A DNA stretch of 64,000 nt from JAFKKS01 sp050187875 (GTDB lineage: Bacteria > Pseudomonadota > Alphaproteobacteria > Rhizobiales > Xanthobacteraceae): the NCBI GenBank assembly GCA_050187875.1, contig JBFWXB010000003.1, positions 1-64,000 on the forward strand, written 5' to 3'. The position numbers were made by a program, and so were the translations under genes. Of this stretch, positions 40,170 to 48,399 are shown piece by piece (the first letter of the stretch is position 1; every line of letters begins with the position of its first letter). Under the pieces are notes generated by a model. That model was not told where the DNA came from and ran no database searches. It saw only the letters and a list, made by a program, of their open reading frames with translations.

Positions 40170-41159
40170 GTGGCGTCCCCTCTCCTCGCGGTCGAGAACC
40201 TCAAGGTCGACATCGAGACGCCGCGCGGCACGCTGCATGCGGTGCGTGGTATTTCGTTCGACATCGCGCCGGGCGAAACGCTGTGTCTCGTCGGCGAGTC
40301 CGGCTGCGGCAAATCGATGACGGCGCTGGCGCTGATGGGACTGCTCCCGACAAATACAACACGCAGTGCGCAACGCCTGACGTTCGAGGACCAAGACCTC
40401 GCCCGGTTGCCGCCGCGGGCGCTCGGACGCTTACGCGGCAACCGCATGGCGATGATCTTCCAGGAGCCGATGACCGCGCTCAACCCGGCTTACACGCTCG
40501 GCGACCAGCTCATCGAAGTGCATCGCCGGCACAAGGGCTCGACCGCCGCGCAAGCCCGCGAACGCGCGATCGAGCTCCTCGAAAAGGTCGGCATCACGGC
40601 GGCGGCGCAGCGCCTCGGCCAATATCCGCACCAGCTCTCGGGTGGCCTGCGCCAGCGCGTGATGATCGCGATGGCGCTGATGTGCGGGCCGACGCTTCTC
40701 ATCGCCGACGAGCCGACGACCGCGCTCGACGTCACCATCCAGGCGCAGATCCTGCGTCTCCTTATCGACCTGCAACGCGACCTCGGCGTGGCGATCCTGC
40801 TCATCACCCACGACCTCGGCGTCGTCGCGCGCGTCGCGCATCGCGTCGCGGTGATGTATGCGGGCGAGATCGTCGAAAGTGCTTCCACCGACGCGCTGTT
40901 TCGCGATCCGCGCCATCCCTATACGCGCGGGCTGATGGCCTCGATCCCAATCCCCGGGCGCACGCCGCCCGGCGGCAAGCTCGGCGCCATCCCCGGCATC
41001 GTGCCGTCGCTGGTCGGCGAAGTGATGGGATGCGCCTTCCGCGAGCGGTGCAGCTACGCCGAGCCGGTCTGCGCCGAGGGCGTGCCGTGGCACACCGACG
41101 GCATGCACGGCTGGCGCTGCATTCACCAACGCCTTCCCGCACGCGAGGCTGCCGCGTGA
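40170..41159 (+). CDS. Peptide ABC transporter ATPase (DppD/OppD-like)
   Basis: A 329-residue nucleotide-binding subunit with GTG as start codon. Walker A is GESGCGKSMTALA, the signature motif LSGGLRQRVMIAMAL (GG in place of the usual GGQ/GQ), and Walker B LLIADEPTTALDV. The C-terminal extension holds the oligopeptide/dipeptide ABC cysteines in GCAFRERCSYAEPVC. The stop overlaps the start of the second ATPase gene (GTGA). Confidence 0.95.
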   Translation: MASPLLAVENLKVDIETPRGTLHAVRGISFDIAPGETLCLVGESGCGKSMTALALMGLLPTNTTRSAQRLTFEDQDLARLPPRALGRLRGNRMAMIFQEPMTALNPAYTLGDQLIEVHRRHKGSTAAQARERAIELLEKVGITAAAQRLGQYPHQLSGGLRQRVMIAMALMCGPTLLIADEPTTALDVTIQAQILRLLIDLQRDLGVAILLITHDLGVVARVAHRVAVMYAGEIVESASTDALFRDPRHPYTRGLMASIPIPGRTPPGGKLGAIPGIVPSLVGEVMGCAFRERCSYAEPVCAEGVPWHTDGMHGWRCIHQRLPAREAAA

Positions 41160-42127
41160 GCGCGCTCTTCGAAGCGAAAGATGTCAGCCGCACCTACATG
41201 GTCAGCCAAGGCTTGTTCGCGGCGAAGAAGCCGCTGCATGCCGTCGTCGGCGTCACGCTTCGCGTCGGCAAAGGCGAGGTGGTGGGGCTCGTCGGCGAGT
41301 CCGGCTCGGGCAAATCGACCCTCGCAAAAATGCTGCTCGGCCTCGAGAAGCCAACACATGGCACGATCGCGGTCGAAGGCGTCGACATCGCGCGGATCGA
41401 CCGCCGCGCCCTCGCGCGCCGGGTCCAGCCGGTGTTCCAGGACCCCTATTCGTCGCTCAATCCGCGCAAGACGGTAGCCTCGATCGTCGCGCTGCCGCTC
41501 GCAGTGCAGGGGGTCACCAGCGCGAAGGAGCGGCGCGAGCGCGCCATCGCCATGCTCGCCAAGGTCGGGCTCGCGCAGCGCCACGCCGACGCCTTCCCGA
41601 ACGAACTTTCCGGCGGTCAGCGCCAGCGCGTCGCCATTGCGCGTGCGCTTGTGGTCGAGCCGGAGGTTGTCGTGCTCGACGAGCCGACATCGGCGCTCGA
41701 CGTCTCCGTGCAGTCGCAGATTCTCAATCTCCTCCTCGACCTGCGACGCGACCTCGGCCTCACCTATCTCTTCATTAGCCACAATCTTGCGGTCGTCGAG
41801 CACACGGCGACGCGCGTCGCCGTGATGTATCTCGGCCGCATTGTCGAGCTGGCCGAGCGCGAAGCGCTCTTTCGCGCGCCGAAGCATCCCTATACGCAGG
41901 CGCTGCTCGCCTCCGTGCTCACACCGGAGCCTGGCCTCGGCGTCCCTGAAACCGGCCTCGGCCTCGCCATGCCCAACCCGCTTGCGCCGCCGCCGGGATG
42001 TGTGTTCCATCCGCGCTGCCCGCATGCGGGTCCGCGCTGTTCCGCGCAAGTCCCGCGACACACCCCCGAAGGCGCGGGCTTTGTCGCCTGCCACCTCTAC
42101 GACGGCGGCGTGCAGATCGCGGCTTGA
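41156..42127 (+). CDS. Peptide ABC transporter ATPase (DppF/OppF-like)
   Basis: A 323-residue second nucleotide-binding subunit. Walker A is GESGSGKSTLAKMLLG, the signature motif LSGGQRQRVAIARAL and Walker B VVVLDEPTSALDV. The C-terminal domain has the Cys-rich ends CVFHPRCPHAGPRCSAQ. The GTG at 41156 overlaps the preceding stop by 4 bp. The same reading frame stays open without a stop far upstream, but only this part encodes a real protein. An M20 peptidase follows 69 bp later. Confidence 0.95.
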   Translation: MSALFEAKDVSRTYMVSQGLFAAKKPLHAVVGVTLRVGKGEVVGLVGESGSGKSTLAKMLLGLEKPTHGTIAVEGVDIARIDRRALARRVQPVFQDPYSSLNPRKTVASIVALPLAVQGVTSAKERRERAIAMLAKVGLAQRHADAFPNELSGGQRQRVAIARALVVEPEVVVLDEPTSALDVSVQSQILNLLLDLRRDLGLTYLFISHNLAVVEHTATRVAVMYLGRIVELAEREALFRAPKHPYTQALLASVLTPEPGLGVPETGLGLAMPNPLAPPPGCVFHPRCPHAGPRCSAQVPRHTPEGAGFVACHLYDGGVQIAA

Positions 42128-42143
42128 ATTCACACAGGGAAAG

Positions 42144-42182
42144 GTGTCATCCCGGCCGAGCGCAGCGAGAACGGGATCACAC
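42144..42182. repeat. Short imperfect palindrome before the M20 peptidase gene
   Basis: GTGTCATCCCG at 42144-42154 pairs with CGGGATCACAC at 42172-42182, 10 of 11 positions complementary, around a GC-rich loop. It lies between the ABC operon and the M20 gene. It resembles the GTCAT-type repeat families of the window. Confidence 0.6.
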
Positions 42183-42196
42183 TGAAAGGAATCAGA

Positions 42197-43585
42197 ATGA
42201 GCAGAGAGAACGCCGTCGCCCGTGCCCAAAAGCATTTCGACAACGGAGCGTTCAAGGCGGACCTTGCGCGCCGGGTCGCGATCCCGACCGAAAGCCAGAA
42301 TCCCGACCGCGCCGCCGAGCTTCCGCGCTATCTCGAGACGATCGTTAAGCCGGAGCTCGAAGCGTTGGGCTTCAAGACGCGCATCCTCAACCACGCGAAG
42401 GCGCGCGGGCCATTCCTTTACGCGGAGCGCCATGAGGGCGACGACCTGCCGACCGTGCTCGGCTACGGCCACGGCGACGTCATCCGCGGCCTCGATGCGC
42501 AGTGGGAGAAAGGCCTCTCGCCGTGGACGCTGACGGAAAAGAACGGCCGCTATTATGGGCGTGGCGTCGTCGACAACAAAGGCCAGCACGCGATCAACGT
42601 CGCCGCGCAGCGCGCGGTGATTGAGGAACGCGGCAAGCTCGGCTTCAACGCCAAATGGCTGATCGAGATGGGCGAGGAAGCGGGCTCACCCGGCTTGCGC
42701 GAAGTCTGCGGCGAGAACAAGGACCTCCTGAAAGCGGACGTCCTCATCGGTTCGGACGGGCCGCGGCTCGGCGCCGACAAGCCGACGCTCTATCTCGGCA
42801 CGCGCGGCGCCTTTCCGATCGACATCTGGATTGACGCCCGCGAAGGCGCACACCACTCGGGCAACTGGGGCGGACTGCTTTCCAGCCCGGCGATCCAGCT
42901 CATCCACGCGCTCTCGACGATCACGACGCGCACGGGGGCGATCAACATCCCGGAATGGAAGCCGAAGGAGCTTGCGCCCTCGGTGCGCCGCGTGCTCGCG
43001 AATGTCGAAGTGAAATCGGGTCCCGACGATCCGGAGATCGATCCGAACTGGGGTGAGCCGGAGCTTTCGCTCGCCGAGAAGGTCTATGGCTGGTGCAGCT
43101 TCGAAATTCTCGCCATGGTCTCGGGCGTTCCCGAAACGCCGGTCAACGCCATTCCCGGACGCGCCTGGGCGCGCACGCAATTGCGCTTCACCGTCGACAT
43201 TGACGTGAAGGACGTGATCCCGGCGCTGCGCCGCCATCTCGACAAGCACGGATTCGACTTCGTGAAGGTCGCGCACGGCGGGCGCGACGACATCATGCAC
43301 GCGACGCGCCTCGATCCCGATCATCCGTGGGTGCAATGGGCGACGCGTTCCCTTGAGAAAACGATTGGCAAGCCGCCGTCGATCCTGCCCAACCTCGGCG
43401 GCTCGCTGCCGAACGACATCTTCGCCGATCTTCTCGGGCTGCCGACCGTCTGGGTGCCGCACTCCTATCCCGGCTGCTCGCAGCACGCCCCCAACGAGCA
43501 CCTTCCGGTCGGTATCGCGCGCGAAGCGCTCGGCATCATGGCCGGACTCTATTGGGATCTCGGCGAAAAAGGGACGCCTCGTTGA
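42197..43585 (+). CDS. M20 family metallopeptidase
   Basis: A 462-residue di-zinc amidohydrolase of the M20/DapE/ArgE type. Zinc ligands and catalytic residues are visible in GYGHGDVI (His), YYGRGVVDNKGQH (bridging Asp), IEMGEEAGSPG (catalytic Glu and ligand Glu), IGSDGPR (Asp) and SYPGCSQHAPNEH (His near the C-terminus). The lid domain lies between (EGAHHSGNWGG). Substrates are usually dipeptides or N-acyl amino acids. It sits just downstream of the peptide transporter, so it may process the imported compound. A ribosome site AAAGGA precedes it. Confidence 0.92.
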   Translation: MSRENAVARAQKHFDNGAFKADLARRVAIPTESQNPDRAAELPRYLETIVKPELEALGFKTRILNHAKARGPFLYAERHEGDDLPTVLGYGHGDVIRGLDAQWEKGLSPWTLTEKNGRYYGRGVVDNKGQHAINVAAQRAVIEERGKLGFNAKWLIEMGEEAGSPGLREVCGENKDLLKADVLIGSDGPRLGADKPTLYLGTRGAFPIDIWIDAREGAHHSGNWGGLLSSPAIQLIHALSTITTRTGAINIPEWKPKELAPSVRRVLANVEVKSGPDDPEIDPNWGEPELSLAEKVYGWCSFEILAMVSGVPETPVNAIPGRAWARTQLRFTVDIDVKDVIPALRRHLDKHGFDFVKVAHGGRDDIMHATRLDPDHPWVQWATRSLEKTIGKPPSILPNLGGSLPNDIFADLLGLPTVWVPHSYPGCSQHAPNEHLPVGIAREALGIMAGLYWDLGEKGTPR

Positions 43586-43588
43586 GGT

Positions 43589-43682
43589 GTCGTCCCCGCG
43601 AAGGCGGGGACCCAGTACGCCGCAGCCTCGCGAATAAAAAATCGGCCCAGGCGTACTGGATGCCCGCCTGCGCGGGCATGAC
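43589..43682. repeat. Dispersed palindromic repeat, family B copy 4
   Basis: GTCGTCCCCGCGAAGGCGGGG left and CCCGCCTGCGCGGGCATGAC right, with CCAGTACG and CGTACTGG around the centre. It begins 3 bp after the M20 stop and separates it from the convergent tadA. Confidence 0.85.
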
Positions 43683-43691
43683 ATTCGGAGG

Positions 43692-44138
43692 CTATCTGCG
43701 CGCGGCGAAGAAATCGCGCAGCAGCGTCCCCGCCTCTTCCGCCGCGATGCCACCATAGACCTCGGGCCGATGGTGGCAGGTCGGCGCGTCGAAGAAGCGC
43801 ACGCCGCTTTCGACCGCGCCGCCCTTCGGATCGGCGGCGCCATAGTAAAGCCGGCGGATGCGCGCGAAGGCGATGGCGGCCGCGCACATCGTGCAGGGCT
43901 CGAGCGTGACGTAGAGATCGCAGTCGGTCAGACGTTCGGTCCCGAGCGCCGCAGCGGCCGCACGGATCGCAATCAGCTCAGCATGCGCGGTCGGGTCGCG
44001 GCCGGTCAAGGTGCGATTGCCTACCTGGGCGACGATCTCCCCGGCCCGTACGATGACGCAGCCGACAGGCACCTCGCCCCTCGCGCCCGCGCCACGGGCT
44101 TCGTCCATCGCGGCCTGCATGAAGGGTGAGGACGGCAA
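43692..44138 (-). CDS. tadA: tRNA-adenosine deaminase TadA
   Basis: A 148-residue zinc deaminase that converts A34 to inosine in tRNA-Arg(ACG). The zinc site is HAELIAIRAAA (His-Ala-Glu) and EPCTMCAAAIAFARI (Pro-Cys-x2-Cys). The catalytic proton-shuttling Glu is in HAE. Helix 1 needs the MQAAMDEARGAG segment, which supports a TTG start at 44138; the first ATG would be at 44120. No ribosome site is obvious for either. It is divergent from the pseudouridine synthase gene across repeat A4. Confidence 0.95.
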   Translation of the reverse strand: MPSSPFMQAAMDEARGAGARGEVPVGCVIVRAGEIVAQVGNRTLTGRDPTAHAELIAIRAAAAALGTERLTDCDLYVTLEPCTMCAAAIAFARIRRLYYGAADPKGGAVESGVRFFDAPTCHHRPEVYGGIAAEEAGTLLRDFFAARR

Positions 44139-44149
44139 AGGGTCTTCCT

Positions 44150-44267
44150 GTCATTCCGGGGCGCGCGAAGCGCGAGCCCGGAATCCATAACCCCAATCCT
44201 CGCGATTGCGATAGACAGGGCGTATGGATTCCGGGCTCGCGGGCTTTTGCCCGCGCCCCGGAATGAC
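44150..44267. repeat. Dispersed palindromic repeat, family A copy 3
   Basis: GTCATTCCGGGGCGC at the left and GCGCCCCGGAATGAC at the right, with CCGGAATCCATA / TATGGATTCCGG in the centre. It fills the divergent space between tadA and the pseudouridine synthase gene, whose AGGAGAGG ribosome site begins at the repeat's edge. Confidence 0.85.
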
Positions 44268-44276
44268 AGGAGAGGC

Positions 44277-45323
44277 ATGACCACGAAACCACATGCCGGC
44301 GAGCGTATCGCCAAGGTGATCGCGCGGGCGGGGCTCGCTTCGCGGCGCGAGGTGGAGGCCTGGATCGCCGCCGGCCGCGTTGCCGTCAACGGCGCGGTCA
44401 TCACCTCGCCGGCGCTGAACGTCGCGCCGAAGGACCGCATCAGTGTCGACGGCAAGCCGTTGCCCCTGCGCGAGCGCACGCGGCTTTTCCTCTATCACAA
44501 GCCGCGCGGTCTCGTGACGACGCATGCCGACCCGCAGGGCCGCCTGACGATCTTCGGCGCGCTGCCGAAAGACCTGCCGCGGCTCATCAGCATTGGACGG
44601 CTCGACCTCAACACCGAAGGCCTGCTTCTTCTCACCAATGACGGCGGGCTGGCGCGTGTCCTCGAGCTTCCCGAGACGGGATGGCTGCGCCGCTATCGCG
44701 TGCGCGCGCACGGCACGATCCTGCAGCCCGCACTCGACGCCCTGCGCAAGGGTATCACCATCAACGGCGTGCGCTACGGCGCCATCGACGCGACGCTTGA
44801 TCGCGTGCAAGGCAGCAACGTCTGGCTCACCTTCGCGATCCGCGAGGGCAAGAACCGCGAGGTGCGCAATGTCCTTGAACATCTCGGACTCGCGGTGAAT
44901 CGGCTGATCCGCATCTCGTTCGGGCCGTTTCAGCTCGGCGAGCTTGCCGACGGTGCGGTCGAGGAGGTGAAGTCGCGTGTGCTGCGCGAGCAGCTCGGCG
45001 AACGCATCGCAAGGCTCGCGGGCGCGGATTTTTCCGATGCGCCGGTCCGGCGCGAGAAGAACGCGTCGCGAGCTCCGCGCCGTCGCCCTGAGGCGCGAGC
45101 CAGCGAAGCTGGCGAGCCTCGAAGGGCGGCGCGGTCGTCGTCCCCGGATCAAGTAGGGGGCCGATCCTTGGCCCGGCTGCGCCGGGCACCTCAGGATGAC
45201 GGAGAGAGGACCGCGAAAGACCGGTCCGCTGCCTCGCCAAAACGTGGCCGCCGTGGCTCGGCTGACCGCGCCCGCGGCAAGGGACCGAGGCCTGCCTATC
45301 CCGCACCAGGCAAGAAACGCTGA
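44277..45323 (+). CDS. Pseudouridine synthase, RsuA/RluB family, with repeat-derived tail
   Basis: A 348-residue rRNA pseudouridine synthase. An S4 RNA-binding domain covers about residues 7-55 (RIAKVIARAGLASRREVEAW). The catalytic Asp is in SIGRLDLNTEGLLLLTNDG, and EGKNREVRNVLEHLGL closes the fold near residue 205. After about residue 250 the tail is basic and disordered. Its part at about 269-308 (ARASEAGEPRRAARSSSPDQ) is encoded by a family C palindromic repeat read in frame. The start at 44277 has AGGAGAGG upstream. The stop overlaps rsmD (TGATG). Confidence 0.93.
   Translation: MTTKPHAGERIAKVIARAGLASRREVEAWIAAGRVAVNGAVITSPALNVAPKDRISVDGKPLPLRERTRLFLYHKPRGLVTTHADPQGRLTIFGALPKDLPRLISIGRLDLNTEGLLLLTNDGGLARVLELPETGWLRRYRVRAHGTILQPALDALRKGITINGVRYGAIDATLDRVQGSNVWLTFAIREGKNREVRNVLEHLGLAVNRLIRISFGPFQLGELADGAVEEVKSRVLREQLGERIARLAGADFSDAPVRREKNASRAPRRRPEARASEAGEPRRAARSSSPDQVGGRSLARLRRAPQDDGERTAKDRSAASPKRGRRGSADRARGKGPRPAYPAPGKKR
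45082..45200. repeat. Dispersed palindromic repeat, family C, inside a coding sequence
   Basis: Left terminus GTCGCCCTGAGGCGCGAG (diverged from GTCATCCTGAGG) and right terminus CACCTCAGGATGAC. The inner CCCCGGATCAAGT block also occurs in copy 3 at 57185. It is read in frame as part of the pseudouridine synthase tail, with no stop codon. Confidence 0.85.
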
Positions 45324-45910
45324 TGCGCATCGTCGGCGGACGGCTGCGCGGCCGCACATTGCAGGCGCCGAAGTCACAGGCGATCCGGCCGACGGCCGAT
45401 CGCTTGCGTGAATCGCTCTTCAATATCCTCGCGCACGCTCACGGCGATCCGGTCAGCGATGCGCGCGTGCTCGACCTCTTCGCGGGCACTGGCGCGCTCG
45501 GCCTTGAAGCGCTCTCGCGCGGCGCAAGCTTTGTCCTCTTCGTCGACGACGGCGTCGAGGCGCGCGCGCTGCTGCGCGGCAATATCGAAGCGATGGGCGC
45601 CGGCGGCACATCGCGCGTATTCCGCCGCGATGCGACGAAGCTTGGCCCGGCGCACCCGGTGCCATCCTTCTCCCTCGTCTTCGCCGATCCGCCGTATGGC
45701 AAGGGACTTGGCGAAGCCGCCCTCGTCTCGGCGCAGGCGGGCGGATGGCTCACGGCGGACGCGCTGATCGTCGTCGAGGAGGCGAAAGGCGCCTTCGCAC
45801 CGTCCCCCGGCTTCACCGAGATCGATCGGCGCGCCTACGACGATACCGAATTCACGTTCCTGCGCCTCACTGCGGCTGACGCAAGCGCGAACGGCAACAA
45901 TTCCCGCTGA
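45323..45910 (+). CDS. rsmD: 16S rRNA (guanine966-N2)-methyltransferase RsmD
   Basis: A 195-residue Rossmann-fold SAM methyltransferase acting on G966 of 16S rRNA. Hallmarks are RIVGGRLRGRTL at the N-terminus, IRPTADRLRESLFNIL, the SAM site LDLFAGTGALGLEALSRG and the catalytic FADPPYGKG (DPPY). The C-terminal strands follow (IVVEEAKG). The start overlaps the stop of the pseudouridine synthase by one base. The rluB-like/rsmD order is common in alphaproteobacteria. A C-terminal tail of about 10 Asn/Ala-rich residues is extra. Confidence 0.95.
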   Translation: MRIVGGRLRGRTLQAPKSQAIRPTADRLRESLFNILAHAHGDPVSDARVLDLFAGTGALGLEALSRGASFVLFVDDGVEARALLRGNIEAMGAGGTSRVFRRDATKLGPAHPVPSFSLVFADPPYGKGLGEAALVSAQAGGWLTADALIVVEEAKGAFAPSPGFTEIDRRAYDDTEFTFLRLTAADASANGNNSR

Positions 45911-45967
45911 TCACAGGCATCGCCGGGCGCTGTTGAACGCCAGCTTCGAGAGGGCCACCATCGCCCC

Positions 45968-46672
45968 ATGATTCGCCAGGGCACCAAGGCCGCGAAGTCC
46001 GCCGAACTCCCGCTGAATGCGCCGATCGAGCGGCCGACATTCAAGCGCGAGCGGCGTGCGATGCTGCGCGGCCTCCTCATCGTCGCCGGCTGCGACGAGG
46101 CGGGCCGCGGCCCACTGGCCGGCCCGGTCGTCGCGGCAGCCGTGATCCTCGACCCGAAGCGCGTGCCGCGCGGGCTCGACGATTCGAAGCGCCTGACAGC
46201 GGAGGAGCGCGAAAAGCTCTATGAGCGCATCTGCGCGACCGCGCAGGTCGCGGTCGCCTTCGGTTCGACCGAGCGGATCGATCGCGACAACATCCTGCAG
46301 GCGTCGCTCTGGGCGCTCGCGCGCGCGGTGATGTCGCTCCCGGTGGCGCCGGAGCTCGTCTATGTCGACGGGCGCGACCGCATCAAAGTGCCCTGCGAAT
46401 GCCAGGCGGTGATCGGCGGCGACGGCCTTGTCGCATCGATTGCGGCCGCCTCGATCGTCGCCAAGGTGACGCGCGACCGCCTGATGAAGCGGGTTGGCGC
46501 CGCGCATCCCGGCTACGGCTTCGAGCAGCACATGGGCTATAGTGTGCCGCAGCACCTCGAGGCGCTCTCGCGGCTAGGACCGACGCCGCACCATCGCCGC
46601 TCCTTCGCGCCGGTCGCTGCCTTGTGCGACCAAGGCGTGGACGTCGCCACCGCGCTTCAACTTGCCGTTTAA
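45968..46672 (+). CDS. rnhB: Ribonuclease HII
   Basis: A 234-residue enzyme that removes ribonucleotides from DNA. The catalytic DEDD set is visible in AGCDEAGRGPLAGPVVAAAV (Asp-Glu), VYVDGRDRI (Asp) and SIAAASIVAKVTRDRLM (final Asp). The C-terminal YGFEQHMGYSVPQHLEAL segment is typical. The N-terminus is about 35 residues longer than in E. coli. An internal ATG at residue 32 would give a more usual length, so the start is uncertain. It is 57 bp after rsmD. Confidence 0.93.
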   Translation: MIRQGTKAAKSAELPLNAPIERPTFKRERRAMLRGLLIVAGCDEAGRGPLAGPVVAAAVILDPKRVPRGLDDSKRLTAEEREKLYERICATAQVAVAFGSTERIDRDNILQASLWALARAVMSLPVAPELVYVDGRDRIKVPCECQAVIGGDGLVASIAAASIVAKVTRDRLMKRVGAAHPGYGFEQHMGYSVPQHLEALSRLGPTPHHRRSFAPVAALCDQGVDVATALQLAV

Positions 46673-46746
46673 GTCGGCGGTTCGGCCCTAACCTCGCCTG
46701 AAATTGGCGCTCAAAAGGGGCGTCGGATGGTAACGGGTGCAGGCGC

Positions 46747-48330
46747 ATGGCCGCTTGCGATCAGCCGGCGCCCCGGTATCTCAACCCTCCAGCCCCCTGC
46801 CCTCGGATGCCCTTCATCGTCCTGGTCGTCGAGTTCCTGCGGGCCCGGCCGGCTGCGCTCGCCGCTGCCGCTATTGCCGCGCAGGCGACACTGTGGGTGC
46901 TGCTGCCGACGATCTTCTACGCCAGCCCGCCGGGCGAATTGGCGCAGCTTCTCGCCGTCGGTCACGAATGGCAGATCGGCTCCTGGCTCGGCCCGCCGCT
47001 TGCACCGTGGCTCGGGGAGATTGCCTTTCGCGCGGCCGGCTGGTTCGGCGTCTATCTCCTCGCGCAGCTCTGCGTCGCGGGCGCGCTGTGGATCGTCTTC
47101 CTGCTCGGTCGCCTGCTGATGGGTGCGACCTTTGCGGCGATGGCGACGCTCCTTCTCACGGGTGTGCTCGCGCTGTCGATCCCAACGCCGGATTTCGGCG
47201 CGGCTGTGCTCGCCATGCCGCTCACGGCAGGCACGCTGTTCGCCTATTGGCGCGCGCTCAACGAACGGCGCGCGGCTTTATGGCTTGCGCTCGGCGTGTT
47301 GCTCGGGCTCCTTGCACTGACGTCCTATTGGGCGCTGCTGCTGATAATCTTGCTCGCTGCCTTCACCGTTGCGACTCCCGAGGGCCGAGCCGCGTTGCGC
47401 GACTTCGATCCCTGGGCTGCGGCGGCGCTTGCCTTCGTCATTCCGTTTCCGCATCTCGGTTGGCTTTATCGCGGCGGCTCGCACCTTCTGCGCGCTGAAA
47501 TGCCTGACAGCAGCGTCGCAGCAAGCGCGCTCTTGCACTGGCCGCTGATGCTCGCGGCCGTCGCCGCGGCACACGTCGGGTTTGCGTTGCTCGTGCTGAC
47601 GGCAAGCCCGCTCGGCGCTGACCGAAAGGCCCTGGTGCCGACGGTCGAGCGAGACGCGCTGTCACCGCTTGCGCAACGCTTCGCGATCTTCTTCGCGATC
47701 GCGCCGCCGGTCGCCGGGACGTTCGTGGCCGCCGCTCTCGGCGCGCCGCTCGCGCAGGCATGGAGCGGCTACCTCATGCTTTGCTCGGGGCTCGGATTGA
47801 TGGCGATCGTCGCATCGCCGCTGCATGTCTTCCGCCAGCAGCTGCTCGCGCCGGCGTGGCTCGCCGTGCTGCTCGCACCGCCGATGATCATCGCGGCTGC
47901 GATCCTTGTCCTGCCCTGGATATCGACGATCGAGCTCGGCACGCAGGCGCCGGCCACAGCCATGGCGCGCTTCTTCACCGAGAGTTTTCAACGCCGCGTC
48001 GGGCAAAAATTGGCAATCGTCGTCGGCGACGCGCCCGAAGCTGCCCTCATCGCCGCCGCATCCGCCGATCGGCCACGCTTCGCGTCAGCCGATCATCCGC
48101 AGCAAACGCCATGGATCAGCGATGCCGATATCGCGCGCCAAGGTGCGATCGTCGTTTGGCGGGTGGAAGGCGGCGCGGCGGCGCCGCCGGCAGGCGTCAA
48201 GGCGCGTTTCCCGAACCTCGTCGCCGAGGTCCCGCAAAGCTTTCCTCGGCCGATCCAAGGCCTCTTGCCGACCTATCGGCTGGGCTGGGGTCTGATCCGG
48301 CCGAGCGCAGCTGCGCCCACCGCCCGCTAG
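46747..48330 (+). CDS. Glycosyltransferase family 39-like membrane protein
   Basis: A 527-residue polytopic membrane protein of the ArnT/PMT superfamily type. Segments such as LAAAAIAAQATLWVLLPTIF, GVLLGLLALTSYWALLLI and PPMIIAAAILVLPWIST are transmembrane. The first loop HEWQIGSWLGPPLAPWLGE matches the periplasmic loop of GT39 enzymes, where acidic residues contact the lipid-linked sugar donor. The C-terminal ~110 residues form a soluble domain (KLAIVVGDAPEAALIAAAS). The substrate is unknown. An alternative start at 46807 removes 20 residues. Its position after rnhB is suggestive of common transcription. Confidence 0.75.
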   Translation: MAACDQPAPRYLNPPAPCPRMPFIVLVVEFLRARPAALAAAAIAAQATLWVLLPTIFYASPPGELAQLLAVGHEWQIGSWLGPPLAPWLGEIAFRAAGWFGVYLLAQLCVAGALWIVFLLGRLLMGATFAAMATLLLTGVLALSIPTPDFGAAVLAMPLTAGTLFAYWRALNERRAALWLALGVLLGLLALTSYWALLLIILLAAFTVATPEGRAALRDFDPWAAAALAFVIPFPHLGWLYRGGSHLLRAEMPDSSVAASALLHWPLMLAAVAAAHVGFALLVLTASPLGADRKALVPTVERDALSPLAQRFAIFFAIAPPVAGTFVAAALGAPLAQAWSGYLMLCSGLGLMAIVASPLHVFRQQLLAPAWLAVLLAPPMIIAAAILVLPWISTIELGTQAPATAMARFFTESFQRRVGQKLAIVVGDAPEAALIAAASADRPRFASADHPQQTPWISDADIARQGAIVVWRVEGGAAAPPAGVKARFPNLVAEVPQSFPRPIQGLLPTYRLGWGLIRPSAAAPTAR

Positions 48331-48354
48331 CGCACGACGACTTTTGATCTTGTC

Positions 48355-48398
48355 GCGCGTCCGGACGGAAAACCGATTCCCACTTTTCTTGGACGCGC
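48355..48398. repeat. Small intergenic repeat with 8-bp inverted ends
   Basis: Perfect 8-bp ends GCGCGTCC (48355-48362) and GGACGCGC (48391-48398) enclose a core AAAACCGATTCCCACTTTTC. Elements with this GAAAACCG...CCACTTTT core are commonly seen between genes in rhizobia. It lies between the convergent GT39-like gene and an unknown membrane-protein gene. Confidence 0.65.
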
Positions 48399-48399
48399 T

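Noticed and set aside
38720..42127. A very long open frame of about 1135 codons running through permease and ATPase genes
   Set aside because: Only its last 323 codons (from GTG 41156) resemble a protein, the second ABC ATPase. The rest is a GC-rich shadow with Arg/Ala-rich, low-complexity translation opposite in frame to recognised genes.
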